A stretch of 64,000 nt of DNA from Strongylocentrotus droebachiensis (GCA_035222895.1 JAVYIG010009957.1:1-64000); one strand, 5' to 3'; positions 33,526-46,021 are shown, counted from the stretch's first letter. Notes: generated by a model not told the origin, from the sequence alone. Program-made: numbers and translations.

Positions 33526-36500
33526 GAGCATACAAATAAAGATGATTTAGATCAATGTATCAAGTAATGGTGCTTAATAACGATATTCGTAATTCAGTTT
33601 ATACCCCCCCCCCCCGCTCTATCAACCAATCCTTCAATGTCATCGTGACAACAGTGAACGTTCAAACATGAACATGTATCAATCTTCTTCTTCATTTTGC
33701 TTTAGACGAAGTACCTTGTGCATACTTTAAATTCAAATTCAAACTATACATTTGAATGGAATCCACAATTAGGAATATTATAAAGCACATACACATTATT
33801 TATTTTACAGTTTTGAATGGATCTACCACCGTGAAGGGGAGAATAGGGTCTTTGAATTAAGACTAGAGGTTTAATAGCCTGTCTGTGTGTGTGTGATATA
33901 TGGAGTGGAGGCACTCAATTACTCGACTGTCTAAACACCAACATTCATACGGATACAATAGAGACAAACAAATGCCGAGACATCATGTCCTGCGTTGTAA
34001 ACATTGCCGACGCTGACAAAACTCTCAGCAGAAAAAAGGAGAAAAGAAAAAGAGAGATGTCCTGGTTTAGGGCTAACGAATAAGGGATTTCATTTGCTGT
34101 ATTTTGTAGGTGAAAGCTTGTATCCAAGCATGTCTTGTTATCCATATTTGCAGACCAGATTTAGGGAAACATCGCTATTCTTTAGATGACATTCTCGAGA
34201 AAAGGCTAAAAGCTTATACAATTCTGTTTCCTGTTTTTAACGTCTCTGGTGAAGTAGTGATCGCCTGGAGTTTCGAAGATTCGGTGAATCTGCGATGTTT
34301 CATAATAGTCAACATTACAGTTTTTACAAGTGGTTAAAACTGCTACCAAACTTGGAACGTCAGTTACGTCAGTCATAGATTCGAGGAAACTTTCCCTCCG
34401 TGATGTTTTTAAATTCATGAGTTGTCATTCAACGAGTTGCTTGAATTTGACACGAGCATTTACCGTCTGTATATTTTCCGCCCGTAACACCTGGACGCAC
34501 CTGGAGCATGAAATAGACCGTCGTCGCGTGTCGCACACGTCCATCATCATTTCACCCGATTGATTTCGAGAACAGCCGAAGACGAACGAACATCGTCACT
34601 TCATCGTCCGTACGTCCAGTCATCGGTGATCGACAACGACATCAAGACACCACGTCCTAGTTTTGCTGGACATCTCTATACTGAGTAGCGCATGTGAACC
34701 ACGATCCTGGAACTTGGTATATCTTTGATACACGGACCTGGATTATTATCATAACGCTTTTTGATATTTTTATTATGTTGGTGTCACTAAAAGTAAATTT
34801 ACAAAGCGGCACCAAAAGGAAAGTTTTATCAATACGTGATTGCAAATTGGGAATTTGACAGCGGATGAATACTATTATAAGAGCTGTCTAAAATAGTCGG
34901 CAACGCAGCACAAGTTAAACGAAAGTATTCCCGAGCATCTCTTGGTATTATTCTGCGGTATTACATATTTGGCAGTTATAAACATTACTCGCCCGGCTTC
35001 GGAGTGAATTGACGATTCAATTCTCTCTCGCTATCTCTCTCTCTCTCTCAATCTCTCTCTCTCTCTCTCTCTTTCCCTTTCTCACCCCTCTCTCTTTTTT
35101 AACCCCTCTCTCTTTCTCACCCCCTCTCTCCCTTACATTTTGTGTCGGGCAAGGCCGATTGAATGATCGGCAATGAATGACAACCGAACATTTTAAACCA
35201 AACGTTTACGTGCCTCCGTGCAGTGTGTGCCGATCATCCATCTGATAGTGCATTGACATCTCACCACCCCTCATCCTCGACCGGCTTCTATACTCCGGAT
35301 TGGGGTTCATGTGTCGCCTCAACCAGGCGTCTAACCCTTTCACTCCTACCAAAAGATTGAGCTCACACCAAGAAAGTGATATATGTGACTTGCAGGTGCA
35401 TGAGGGTTAAAGCGCGACCTACCGGAACCTTAAACGTATCACCAAGTTAATAGAGTTTTCAGAAGGGTACAAGGAGGGTGCGGTTTTACCCCTGTCAGTG
35501 CGTTAGAGGTGGTGATAGATGCACCGGTGATACCAATGAACCCTGTTCTTTCCCTCTTGGTTTGGATTTGAATTCTTCGAAGGTCAATGGACCTTGTGAT
35601 ATTAAACCTCTGAATGAAGGTAAAGGGACTCATTTACCTTAAGTCGATTTGGAGCTGAGTACACCCAGTCACCTAGAACGGGGTAGCATCATCACCATCA
35701 TTACCACCGTCAAGTCAGTGCGTAACGAAAGGCCTGATGTGCCTTTAATCAATTATTTGGATTAATAGACAACCACTCGATATACATCGTTTTATTTAGA
35801 AAATCTTATTTTAAATCCTTTTAGAAGGCCATTGCGAGGTACAGAATATTAATATAGTGAAATTAGTTAATGTGTAAAACTTACTTTTTCGAGTTCATTG
35901 GAGAACGGCGTTCACTTTATCAACAAAGTCTGGTGAAGAATTCAAGTTCCATTTCATCACATTCAGTTCATTTCAATTGCTTTTATGACAAGTGTATCGT
36001 GTTCGTGACGTCACTCATCACCTGACATTCCATCGCAATCCATGACATGTCACATGACATCGAATCAATTGCTTCACCGATTGTGATCACTGGATTGTGA
36101 TTAGTCTATGTATGTGCCGAACCCCCCGCCATTCCGGATATGACGTTTCATCGGTTCACGGGAAACAAAACCGCCTTATTGACGATTGACAGACAGGGAG
36201 CGGGGCCTTGCAAACCGCTATTGTTGGGGTTATTGTATTTCTTTGGTTCGCCATAACCATAACGATTCATATTTCATACTTCATTTGCAACGTTGTCTCG
36301 TCTCGCACTGGTAAAACCTGAAATAAAACGGATCAGAAACAACGACATATACCAATAACCAAGGATACATAAATCAAAGCAACGCCAATGTTGGTGATGA
36401 CGTGTTAGTGATATTTCTGGAAGTGAACATTTTATACGAATCTCGAACATGGTCTAATTTTAGAAAGGAGGAATTTCTTACCACGTATTAGTGATTGATG

Positions 36501-37268
36501 GATGAGGAGCTGATCGATTTTTTGAAAGATGTTGATGATTTGTGTGGAGACGTGAGAGTATATAACTAGCCAAATGTGACGAATTATCGCATTTCATAAC
36601 AGAAGGATTTCAGCTGTGAAACAAAAACATCATTTATTCCAGATTGTGATTCAAGTTGTTATATCTTCGAATTTCTCGTTGCCGGAATCCTAACTACGAT
36701 AAAGGAAACTTTCTTTTGCTTTTGAATGGATTCAGCGTTTGCATATTATATTTACAAATATTCTTATATTTGTTCATGTGGACTGTAAAAATTATTTCGA
36801 GGTTTACCTGCACAAAACCCAGACAGTGTGTGGATAGCAGCGAGTAACGGCGGAACACTAGCAACCGAAGAACCCAGTTATTCAATATTTAATGTGTTTG
36901 CATGAGCGCATTGTCTTTTTTTCTTTTTTCAAGACAATACAAATCTTGGCAGCTGAGAGAAAAATATATTTCTTAAATCACGCTGAATGTCAATATTTGA
37001 AGTTTACACAGCCCTGACATTCACATTCCTCCGAATAAAACAAAAGCTTTGTCTTGTGAATGAGACAGGTTTGAGGTTGGCCCATCCCATTTGGAAACAC
37101 CCCTCGTGTGCTCACATTGTACTCTCACCGATGCAGCTGAGTAACGGCTTAAGTGCCATCGTTTAGAATCAAGAAAACTGCTTCTCGACTCGTGTAGCTG
37201 AGAGAACTACATACAGAACCAAAAAGATCTACGGGAAAACGAACTGCGGCAATTTTCTTTTGAGGACC
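33526..37268. other. Upstream region of the Frizzled-related gene
   Basis: Mostly unique, moderately CG-richer sequence (34480-34680 and 35150-35720), with a CT tract at 35020-35130 and poly-C at 33605-33617. This is the natural place for the promoter and 5' leader of the gene at 37269. No TATA box, initiator or splice pair could be fixed. Open frames at 33889-34563 have no family support. Confidence 0.4.
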
Positions 37269-40200
37269 ATGCATTTGTCCTTTACCTTACGCTGTTTGAA
37301 CATGATGAGAAGCGTGATCGTTCTGTTCACTTTGTTCACTGCTTTATCAGCGATGAGCATGAGCGGTGGTCGACCGGAGTGTCAGTTGGTGCAGCTTCCC
37401 ATGTGTGAATCGATGCCCTACAACCTAACCCGTATGCCTAATCTCCTGCACCATAGTACGCAGGAGAATGCCAAGCTGGCCATTGAGCAGTTCTTGCCGC
37501 TGGTGAACACCAACTGCAGTGGGAACCTGACGTTCTTCCTATGCGCAATGTACGTGCCCATCTGCACCATGGGTTTCATGGAAGAACCTGTCCCACCCTG
37601 TAAGAGCGTCTGCCAGAACGTGAGGGCGGGCTGTGAGCCTATCATGATAGAGCACAACGTGTCTTGGCCTGTGTATTTATCCTGTGACCAGCTACCCGAG
37701 TACACGTCCGGTGTGTGCATAACCAGAGATGCAATCGTCGACTCAGGGCCGACCATGGACCACTTTCAACCCACCCCCACAGGTAAGGGCGCCCTCTCCC
37801 TGATCCCTCTTCCTTTCTCAAAGCCTATCTGCACTAGTTTGGCCAAGGGGGATTATACCTCCCTGCGAGGTCACTGACAGGTGTTTATCTCATCAAATCA
37901 GCTCTCAGTTAACACAACGAAAAGGGGATCATGGGGGACCAAAGGGTACCGCTTAGGCATTGATGGCTTTATAGAGGCGGCAAACAGATACAAGTAGTGC
38001 AGTCCCGTTTCAAGTGGTTTATAAGGCACATCAGTTTGGTGGGCAGGAAATGAATTCTCGAAATTACTAGTGGTTGTACTAAGTACATTATTTGTAACTT
38101 ATTGCCTACTAAAGTGAATGACAATATCAACGAATAGAACAAAAGTGAACTAATGGTTATTACTGACATTATTATTATTACTGTTATCATCATCAACACC
38201 AATATTAGTAGAATTAGTATCGTTATTAATTTAATTCTCATCATCATTACCATCATCATTATTATCATCATCTTTAGTATTATTACTGACAATACGCGTA
38301 GAGGTTTTAAATTGAAACCTTTTTAAAGTTGTCAAATTGGCAATCTGTAGACAAATACTACGTCACTCGTCAAAGAAAAATACAAAATCACAATTATGTC
38401 ACATTTTTCAACACATTTTCATTCTAGATATTAAGTAAAATGAAAGTAGATGCCCTTGGTCTTCGTGCTCGGTTAATCCTGAATAAAAACAATTTCACAG
38501 ATTTTAAGAGTTTTCTTTGAATGAAGAATGTTTCGGAATTCCGTCACGTTTTACAACTGCGACCTTTGACCCTTCAAGCCGTCATTCAACAATTTTGTTC
38601 TCCTTCTAGCCAGCTATAGTCTTTTCTAATCGTCCCTATCTATGTTACTTGGCACTTTTCTGTCTGTCTGTCTCTCTCTCTATTTCTATTTCTCCTCCTA
38701 TTTCTCTCTGTCTCTCTGTCTCTCTGTCTCTTTTCCTTCATCAATGTATCTCCCTCTCTATTTCCCCCGCTCTCTCTCTCTTTCTTGTATTGGTATTTTC
38801 CTTGCTATTTAAATTCTCGGTTAATTTATTTACAATCTTTTCGCATCGATGTTATTTGAATGGACTTTAAATCAGTTTCGCTTTCATTTTCTTGTTTCAT
38901 ATTTCACATTATATTTAACATTTTGCAATGATTTCACAAAATAGATGGTACAAATAAACGTGGATTCTATCAACAGAAGCACAAACAGAAAGTGTGTACT
39001 TCATGTCAATTTGTTCGGATGCATTAAATCAAAAGACTGAACCCCTCCCCCCCCCCCCCCAAAAAAAAAAAAAGAAAAAAAAAAAAGAAGAAGAAGTGAA
39101 ACATGTAGGGGCCTATGGTAAAAGCTATGCGTGGAAAGTTATAGACCCCGTTGGGAAGTTAATTCATATGTTTGATTTATTTTTCCTTCACATCTTTGTT
39201 TGATATGTATGACTCCCTCTCTTATAAACAAAGTTGTAAATGATTGTACAGTCGGTGTGAGCTCATTGCCAATGAATACATACAGTTGAAATACTAATTA
39301 CCAGTGGCGAAGTCACAAAAAAGTAGCATAATTGATTATGTCGCTAATTTTGAATAATGAGTTACTACATGAATAGAGCAGTCCAATCATTATCTTGTTA
39401 AATATTCATTTGTTTAATGCCGACATGTGTGTAAATACTATGTAGTTTTGTACGGAAAATGAAACAAAACCTAACTATAAGGCAGTTCGAAATTGTATTG
39501 CCAGAACTTATTTGTATTATTCATCTATCTCCGAAAATAAGTCTTTCAATGATTTCCAGGGGGTGTTTCACAAAGACTGAGATCATGCCACTAGTTCCTC
39601 TAACCATTCGTGGCATTGGTTTCTCAAGGGACGTACAAATCATGGTCACAAATCTACAGAATTTACATTTTTGATAGTTCATTATTAGAGGGAAAAATAT
39701 TATCTAAAGATCATAACTGAGCGACCAATGGTGAGAGCAACCAGTGGCATGAATGGCCTCCCATGCATAGTTAAGTCCAACTTAAAATCGATCTTAGTCT
39801 ATGTGAAACACTCCCCAGAAAATGCACGAATCTGCATTTATGGCTATTAAAACCGGAAAACAAGACTGTCTATCGAGTAAAAGCTGGAATGTTTGAAAGT
39901 AGTATTTTCCTATAAAGGGGGGGGGGAGGGGGGGGGGGTCTGTTTTCTCTTCATAATTTCGTTGCAAATATCTATATATGACCTCTGACATATCGTTTAT
40001 TATTTTGTTCCTATTATATTTTATTACTACTTTTGGCTAAATTAGATTCAGCCTTTAAAGATAAAGTTAAATTCTGGTCATGCGATTGCATTGTGTAAGA
40101 AACGGCGTGGAATCTGTCAGAAAAAGTTAATCATGTAGCATATAAGTTTTAGTGTGTACTGCAAGGTTCTGGAGTCATTAAAATGATAACAAATTTGGAC

Positions 40201-42125
40201 TTGTCTTGGTCGATTTAACAAGCACGGTACAGAAACAGTCGTATATGGGACTACACAAACATGTGGCATAAAACATCTGGCCTCTTTTTCAAGCTGTTAC
40301 TTGTCATATTTAGAATATGAAGACATTTTAAAGGCATCGTTTAACAATATTAAATCTGAGATGCACGTCCCTACGTGTTATCAGTGTTATGATATGGTGT
40401 ACGCCTCTTTGCCTCCATCGTTGATTCGTTAACAATGCATTGATAATGATGCTGCCGAGGAGGAGAAGGAGGATAATGGTGAAAATGATAATGATGATGA
40501 AGATCATAGTTAAAGGGATCGTTTAACAATGTTAAATCTGAGATACACGGCCCTACGCGTTATCAGTGTCTGTGATATGGTGTAATATTGAAGCCCTAAA
40601 AAAAATCGCGCTTCTAAATGATCAACAAGTGCCTCAAAAAAGGAAAAATCTTTGAGTGACCGGTTTTACCATACTCATTCTCCCCAACAGACTGTAGTGT
40701 TATGAAAACTGTTAGGCAAACGCAAAAATTGGTTTCGATTTCCAATCATAAATAGCTTGATAATCAGACAGGCGGTCGACTTGTAAAAGTCATAGTGTTC
40801 CTGACTGACCTAAAGGTTTGTTATTATCATTGCAGCATGAGCTAAATCCATGATTTTGTTTCAAAATCTGAGACAAAGTTACCGGATCCCTTTAAGAGCC
40901 ATGCTTTTCAGGAAGCAGTTTTTTCTCTGATGTTCTTCCACGCTTGCATACTAACAATGAAAACGCTCACAAATATTGTTCACCTCTCCCCAGAACTCAA
41001 ACTTCTCTTTAAGTGTTTAGTATTGTCGTTCTGTTTTCTAGGATGGTGGGTTTTTTGAAGGTCGCATGCGTGTAGGTGGGAAAAACAAGATGTTTACAAC
41101 ACAGTGTAGACTCCCTGATGTTTGAGGGCGCTGTGCCAGAACATCGTCATTGTGATTGGCATGTTGATTGATAGGTTAAGAGAGTTTAAAGGGAGAGATC
41201 TACCCAAGCCGACGGCATTAAATCATGATTTTGAAATGATTCAATGATAAATTTGATTTGTTACACGGATGCACCTTTGTGGTTTTGATAAGAGGCAAAT
41301 TAAGCAAAATTTATGCTTTCTTGTTATCATTTTATGATTGATATCTTAAAGGTACTATGTCCCATTTTCAGGCCAAAACATGAAAAAGTTAAATTCCAAC
41401 TGCATTTCAAAGATAATACTAATTTAGAACTTCCCTAAAAAAAGGTGGGGCTTGAAAATGTCTTCAAGAGGGAAAATAACGACTATTAGTTGTCAAATCG
41501 ACTTTTCAGACAATTGTACCGAATGGTCATACGTTTTATGCTGCGCAAAGATTCAATCAGTTTAATCTTGGCCATCACAAGAAGTGGGTTATTGATGTAG
41601 ACAAATGCTCATGTACCCTTTACAACTCTTTTCATGTATGTTATTACCAAAGAAGAAAAAAAGCCAATCAGTCACTCAATAGTGTCTGACAGTGAAGTCT
41701 AGCAAGTAAACGGGTTTCCTTGCATAATTTGAATATGAGGAAACTGCTAACGTTTAAATTTCACAGATAGGACATACATGACATATTCATAATTCCTGCA
41801 AAGTTCTACAGAATTCGAGGTTGGTTGCAAAAGGGACATAGCACCTTTAAGTTATGATTGTTATATCTCAAGCGACTTAAAATACGATGTATATTTGTAT
41901 TTATTTGTAACTAATGTTTAACTGAATTGTATTTAAATTAATATTAGATTAACAGGGGTCCAACAATGACACAGTGAACGTTATGATACGGTTGGACCAA
42001 GAGAGAGACCTTTATCATGGTCAAACTCATTACGTAAACAAGTGACAGTATATTTTATGTTTGTAATATCACTCTCTCTCTCTCTCTCCCTCGTTTTCTC
42101 TCTCCGTCTCTCTCTCCCTCTCTCC

Positions 42126-42156
<31 letters not shown>

Positions 42157-45100
42157 CAGTCCCTGAAGTACCACCCGGGAACTGTGACGTCTGTCAATAT
42201 GATTATGAGCTGTCACGTGATCTGTTCTTTGAAAAGGAATATGAATTCGGTAAGTTACCATGGCTACTTTAGAATGCAGATTGATCAAGCAGTACCGTTT
42301 ATAAAATGAGATATATCACAGTTTGTTTAGTCGGATTTAACATCAAAAAGTTTGCATCCAGCAGTTAAACATATTAAAAGTTTGCTGTAAATGTCTTATC
42401 CTGATATAGGTCTTTATAAAAAAAAATTCTCGTATATATTTTTCTTCCCGTTAATGTTGATTTTGTTAATTTTCTCGATATATGTGTCATGGTTGGTGCT
42501 CCAATCACAAGTTTGTTCTCAAACTTCTTCAGGGGCTCCTAACCCCATGTTTTTATATTTTCATGAATTTTTAATGTATATGTATTTTTATGGTTGAATA
42601 AATAAATTGTAATTGTAAATTGTAAAGTGTTGATTTGTTTCATCTTATCCGATGTAACTCACCGGTCCTTTAAATAATAATGATATTAATAATAAATGTG
42701 AGTTCTTGTAAAGCGCTCATGTATGTCACACTCCTGACGGTCTACTGTTGAATACAGGGGGCGTTTTACAAAACTTATCATCAGTAACAAATGACAGTTT
42801 TGTTAATTGCTTCTAAAATTCTTGCTTCTGATTGATTATCATCAAATTGTTGTCACTTATTTTTGTAATTTGTCATTAAAAAAGGCTTTGTAAAACGGGT
42901 CCCAAATTGATTATTACCCATACGATTGAGGAATCACTTAGATTTTCATGTAAACTATCTAAGGATGGGTCCACTTTCGTGGTACTCCATTATTCCATAT
43001 AAACTCTTTTTTATATTACGAGAGAGGGGTGAAAAGTGTTCTACTGAATTCAGTTAAAAATTGAGATATACAAACCGTTTATATTTAAGGCCATCAGGAA
43101 CACTATCGGAACACCGTAAACAGTTGGCTTTCTTCCAAGAGAAATAAAACATAGGTGACCGCTTTAGACAAGCTGTCTTCATTCAGGAATAGCTCATATC
43201 ACCTTTTTAAAGAGGTTGCCACACAAGTCCTAAGGCTCGTTCAGATATGCAGGGGCAAAACTGCGGCGTTTTATTTTTTTGTATGATGACGTAAAGTGTA
43301 ATACGCTTCATATTTCTCTATCTTATAACGCAGAGCTCAGTAAATACGAGCAAGTCCTTTGTTGCGCGCAGTTTCCAGTCATTTTGAAAGGTACATTATA
43401 AGATGATGACGTGGATCCTAATCAAATAATTGGCTGAAAGCGTACACGTGACCAGGCTTTTATTTTGTCTAACACGTAATTTGGATAATGACCGGTAATT
43501 ATCTAATGGTAATAACCGGTCATTAGTAAAATCAGGTTATAAAAAATCACTCTAGAAATCTTAAAATACAAATAATACACATCATTTTTTTCGGGCATTA
43601 GTAAAATTACCATTACTCGGTACCTTCAGAACAGTCTAAACACCCTCGGATTTCGCCTCGGGCGCACGGTGTTAGACTGTTCCAAAGGTACCTTGTGTGG
43701 GTAAATCTTACTAATGCCCTCACTGCTGTGTATTATTATTAATTTTTTTTTTTTGCGGCGCCTTACCGCGTAATGTCTGAACAAGCCTCTGGGTATCACT
43801 AGATGACTTTTACTATTCTAATGTGTTTTTCTTCTTGCAGTGATTCGTGCAAGGGTCGAAGGTTTCCATTCCGGTACTCGAAGAGGTGAGATGTACATCC
43901 GGGTCATCATTCATCACGTGGTTCAGTTCAGTGAGATACACATACCAGTAGGAGAGGTAAGACAGATCACGTGAGTTTTTGTTTACAATTTAGTACCACA
44001 CACATACCACTGGGTAAAACGTAGACAAACATGCAACCTAACTGCCCCAAACTTGAGATGACGAGTGCCTGAGTATTGGTCATTTCAAAGATATCAGGTG
44101 GCTGTAGCCCCGGCCCTCGGATCGACCCCTCCCCTTCCCTCTCCTTACCGTTTACGCCTATGAGTATGAGAGTGTAAAAGCCAACGCTATACATAATCCT
44201 AACATTAACGAGTTGAAAGCTAGGCAAACCTTAAAGCCACACTGTACTACCTGTAGCTACTTGCTCCCTCTATATAGAAAAAGATGCCTAATCGATGACC
44301 ATTGGTCCCCCATGATCCTCTTTTTCTTATGTTAATTGAGAGCTGAAATGATAAGATAACCACCTGTCAGTGACCACCCTGGGCGTTTTTAATCCCTCCT
44401 GGCCAAACTAGTACAGACGGGCTTTAAAACATGTTACTGCAGACAACTAAAGCCCGGACAAAATGACGCCGGATTATCAAGGATAAAAGGAATGATGTCG
44501 ATATAACGCGAATGGTTTGATGTTTTTACCATTTAGGTCCAACTATGGGTCAACAACTACTGCGCATGCCCAATGATGACGTCAGGAGAGGAGTACATGA
44601 TCATGTGTTACCAGGATATAATCAACGGGAGATTGCTACTAGAGAACGACTGTCTGGTGATACCATGGCATAGTAGATACGTCAAGAGAGTCAAGGTGAG
44701 TTACATAGTACCGGTCATTGTCAAAATTATGCCTGGTCACGTGTACTCTCTTAACCAATCACATAGTACCATGGCATAGTAGATACGTCAAGAGGGTCAA
44801 GGTCAGTCAAATAGTACCGGTCATTATCAAAATTACGTGTTAGGCAACACAAATGCCTGGTCACGTGTACGTTCTCATCCAATCATTTGATTAGGATCCG
44901 CTTCATGATCTTATAATAATTTATATTTCAATTTCAGCGTCAATTTCGAATTTTAGTAATTTCAAGTTCAATTTCACTCTGGTTTGCAATTCTCATTTTC
45001 ACTTTCAATTTCAGTTTCAATACTGTCTGCATAGTTTAGTTGTTGCTATTTCGGTCAATTCTCGACCAGTCTACCTGTCACCCAGAGCATTATTTTTTAA

Positions 45101-45466
45101 AGGGATTGGGTGACTTTTCCATAGATTCTTTAAAAAAATCCTGGATTTAGCTCATGCTGTCAATCAGTAATCACATGACTTTTACAAGTCAATCGACTGT
45201 CTGACTATCAAGATATCTATGATTGGAATTAGACATTTCAGAATTCGTTTTCCTAACGGTTTTTATAACACTACAGTCTATTGGGACAACATGAGTAGGG
45301 CCATGCATATCAGGTTTAACATTGTTAAACGATCCCTAATTCTTAATGTCTTCTGATTTTGTTGTAGAAATGGGGTCAGAAGCTACTTCATGATCAGCGA
45401 GATCGAGATTCAAGTGACTCAAGGAGTAACAGGAGAAACAGAGATATCTATTACCTATATGGATAG
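37269..45466 (+). CDS. sFRP3/4: Secreted Frizzled-related protein (sFRP3/4 type), 5 coding exons
   Basis: Coding exons: 37269-37782, 42160-42249, 43841-43956, 44537-44695 and 45368-45466. All have GT..AG junctions and splice in frame to 325 aa. The ATG has A at -3. Residues about 12-30 (MMRSVIVLFTLFTALSAMS) form the signal peptide. The Frizzled cysteine-rich domain spans about 38-150, with all ten cysteines (38, 46, 83, 92, 99, 111, 115, 122, 139 and 150) and N-glycosylation sites at 52, 82, 86 and 130. The netrin-like domain runs from about Cys180 to 300, with EFVIRARV, EEYMIMCYQD, GRLLLEND and VKKWGQKLLH, close to vertebrate FRZB/SFRP4. The tail is Arg/Ser-rich (RDRDSSDSRSNRRNRD). Known: sFRPs are extracellular and bind Wnt or Frizzled to tune Wnt signalling. 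Introns are full of MITEs. The 3' part of exon 4 is duplicated in intron 4. The 3' end is not determined; one AATAAA lies near 46495. Confidence 0.95.
37820..38010. mobile_element. MITE family C, in intron 1
   Basis: AAGCCTATCTGCACTAGTTT to GTAGTGCAGTCCCGTTT, only 37 bp after the exon 1 donor of the Frizzled-related gene. Same orientation as the copy at 477-676. Confidence 0.75.
38011..39558. other. Intron 1, unique and simple-repeat DNA
   Basis: Holds an (ATT)/(ATC)n block at 38165-38290, a CT tract at 38664-38785 and a C-run followed by a long A-run at 39045-39095. Nothing else was recognised. Confidence 0.5.
39559..39816. mobile_element. Palindromic MITE, GGGGGTGTTTCACAAAGA family, in intron 1
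   Basis: The left end GGGGGTGTTTCACAAAGAC pairs with the right end AGTCTATGTGAAACACTCCCC. The sub-terminal TTAAGTCCAACTTAAAATCG is shared with 13773-14075. It is followed by A/G-runs near 39917-39940. Confidence 0.7.
40050..40270. mobile_element. MITE family D copy, in intron 1
   Basis: TTTAAAGATAAAGTTAAATT, CTGGTCATGCGATTGCATTG, then GGAGTCATTAAAATGATAAC and ATATGGGACTACACAAAC. Matches 2937-3175 (second half) and 19840-19960 (first half). Confidence 0.6.
40332..40513. repeat. Family A 5' fragment followed by the dispersed acidic-frame duplicate
   Basis: 40332-40403 repeats the first about 70 bp of family A after a TTAA. 40404-40512 is the duplicate of 33124-33241. A complete family A element follows directly. 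Confidence 0.65.
40514..40891. mobile_element. TTAA-flanked MITE, family A, best-preserved copy
   Basis: 378 bp, AGGGATCG...GGATCCCT, flanked by TTAA at 40510-40513 and 40892-40895. The terminal inverted repeats are short (AGGGATC). No coding capacity. Lies in intron 1 of the Frizzled-related gene. Confidence 0.85.
41350..41846. mobile_element. TTAA-flanked MITE, family B (497 bp)
   Basis: AGGTACTATGTCCC at the left and GGGACATAGCACCT at the right form 14-bp inverted termini with one mismatch. TTAA lies on both sides (41346-41349 and 41847-41850). No frame of note. Single copy in this window. Confidence 0.85.
42066..42155 (+). promoter_or_regulatory. CT microsatellite forming the polypyrimidine tract of an acceptor
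   Basis: About 90 bp of CT-rich repeat runs into CCACAG at 42154-42159, the 3' splice site of exon 2 of the Frizzled-related gene. The microsatellite therefore serves as the polypyrimidine tract. Confidence 0.7.
42757..42904. mobile_element. GGGCCC-type palindromic MITE, in intron 2
   Basis: GGGGGCGTTTTACAAAACTT pairs with GGCTTTGTAAAACGGGTCCC at the right end. The interior carries AGTAACAAATGACAGTTTTG and its inverted partner. Confidence 0.7.
43233..43788. mobile_element. Foldback DNA element with nested palindrome, in intron 2
   Basis: The left end AGGCTCGTTCAGATAT and right-end complement AGGCTTGTTCAGACAT bound 556 bp, with GCGGCG boxes just inside each end. The centre is a second foldback: GGGCATTAGTAAAATTACC (43595) pairs with GGGTAAATCTTACTAATGCCC near 43700. 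Inside that, GAACAGTCTAAACACC pairs with GGTGTTAGACTGTTC. A partial copy of the outer end lies at 45709-45845. Confidence 0.7.
44235..44423. mobile_element. MITE family C, inverted, in intron 3
   Basis: AGCCACACTGTACTACCTG to CTAGTACAGACGGGCT, 189 bp, TTAA on both sides (44231-44234 and 44424-44427). Inverted relative to 37820-38010. Confidence 0.8.
44767..44885 (+). repeat. Tandem duplicate of the exon 4 end and donor
   Basis: TACCATGGCATAGTAGATAC at 44661 and again at 44767, 106 bp apart. The copy includes the last 35 bp of exon 4, the donor region (GTGAGT in the original, GTCAGT in the copy) and about 70 bp of intron, with a 15-bp insertion (GTTAGGCAACACAAA) in the second copy. Confidence 0.9.
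45101..45337. mobile_element. TTAA-flanked MITE, family A, inverted and shortened
   Basis: AGGGATTGGGTGACTTTTCC to GTTAAACGATCCCT. TTAA precedes it at 45097-45100; the far side is altered. It ends about 30 bp before the acceptor of exon 5. Confidence 0.7.
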
Positions 45467-45708
45467 GTCAATAGGTCATGACCTTTCATCTGAGGTCAAT
45501 GAACTTCCATGGTGCTGCTGACACATCAAGTCGCCCGCGCTCCGTACGCTATGTATGAACCTAACATGCAGATCATGCGTATCTGTTTACAATGCTTTGA
45601 TATGTTTGATATATTGCCTTTTAAAGGATAAAAGTATAATGGTAATATTAATATTAATATTAAGAGATCCATTTGCAAGGATCTTTTGAAGGTGGCAAAG
45701 ACAATTCG

Positions 45709-45845
45709 TATTCGTATTCATACAGAGCTCTGTTAGTACGCGCAAGTCCTTTGTTGCGCGTAGTTTCCATTCATTTCCCGCGTAAAAAACCGGACGGCTT
45801 TTTCTGCGGCGGTTGACCGCGCCATATCTGATTAAGGCTTTAGGT
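45709..45845. mobile_element. Partial copy of the 43.2 kb foldback element
   Basis: Shares CAGAGCTCTGTTAGTACG, GCAAGTCCTTTGTTGCGCG and a GCGGCGGTTGACCGCGCCAT end with the element at 43233-43788. Lies just downstream of the Frizzled-related stop codon, possibly in its 3' untranslated region. Confidence 0.6.
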
Positions 45846-46021
45846 AAGTGAAGGAAAACTGTTTTATTTAACCATTATGGTGCATACCCTTACCAAGTTT
45901 TGTATTTTTGAAGTATGTGAAGAATGGTCAATAATGCGAGCAGCCAACAATGTATCCTAGCAGAGATCAAATGGGAGAGGACGGGTCATTAGGCATCCAA
46001 TAACAATCTTCTTCTGAGGCA

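Noticed and set aside
33889-34563. Overlapping short frames upstream of the Frizzled-related gene
   Set aside because: Overlap on both strands, no conserved motif. May include untranslated leader but no coding exon can be supported.
37782-37877. Extension of the Frizzled-related exon 1 frame to the stop at 37877
   Set aside because: A consensus GTAAGG donor at 37783 and in-frame splicing to the netrin-domain exons explain it better. The extension runs into a MITE.
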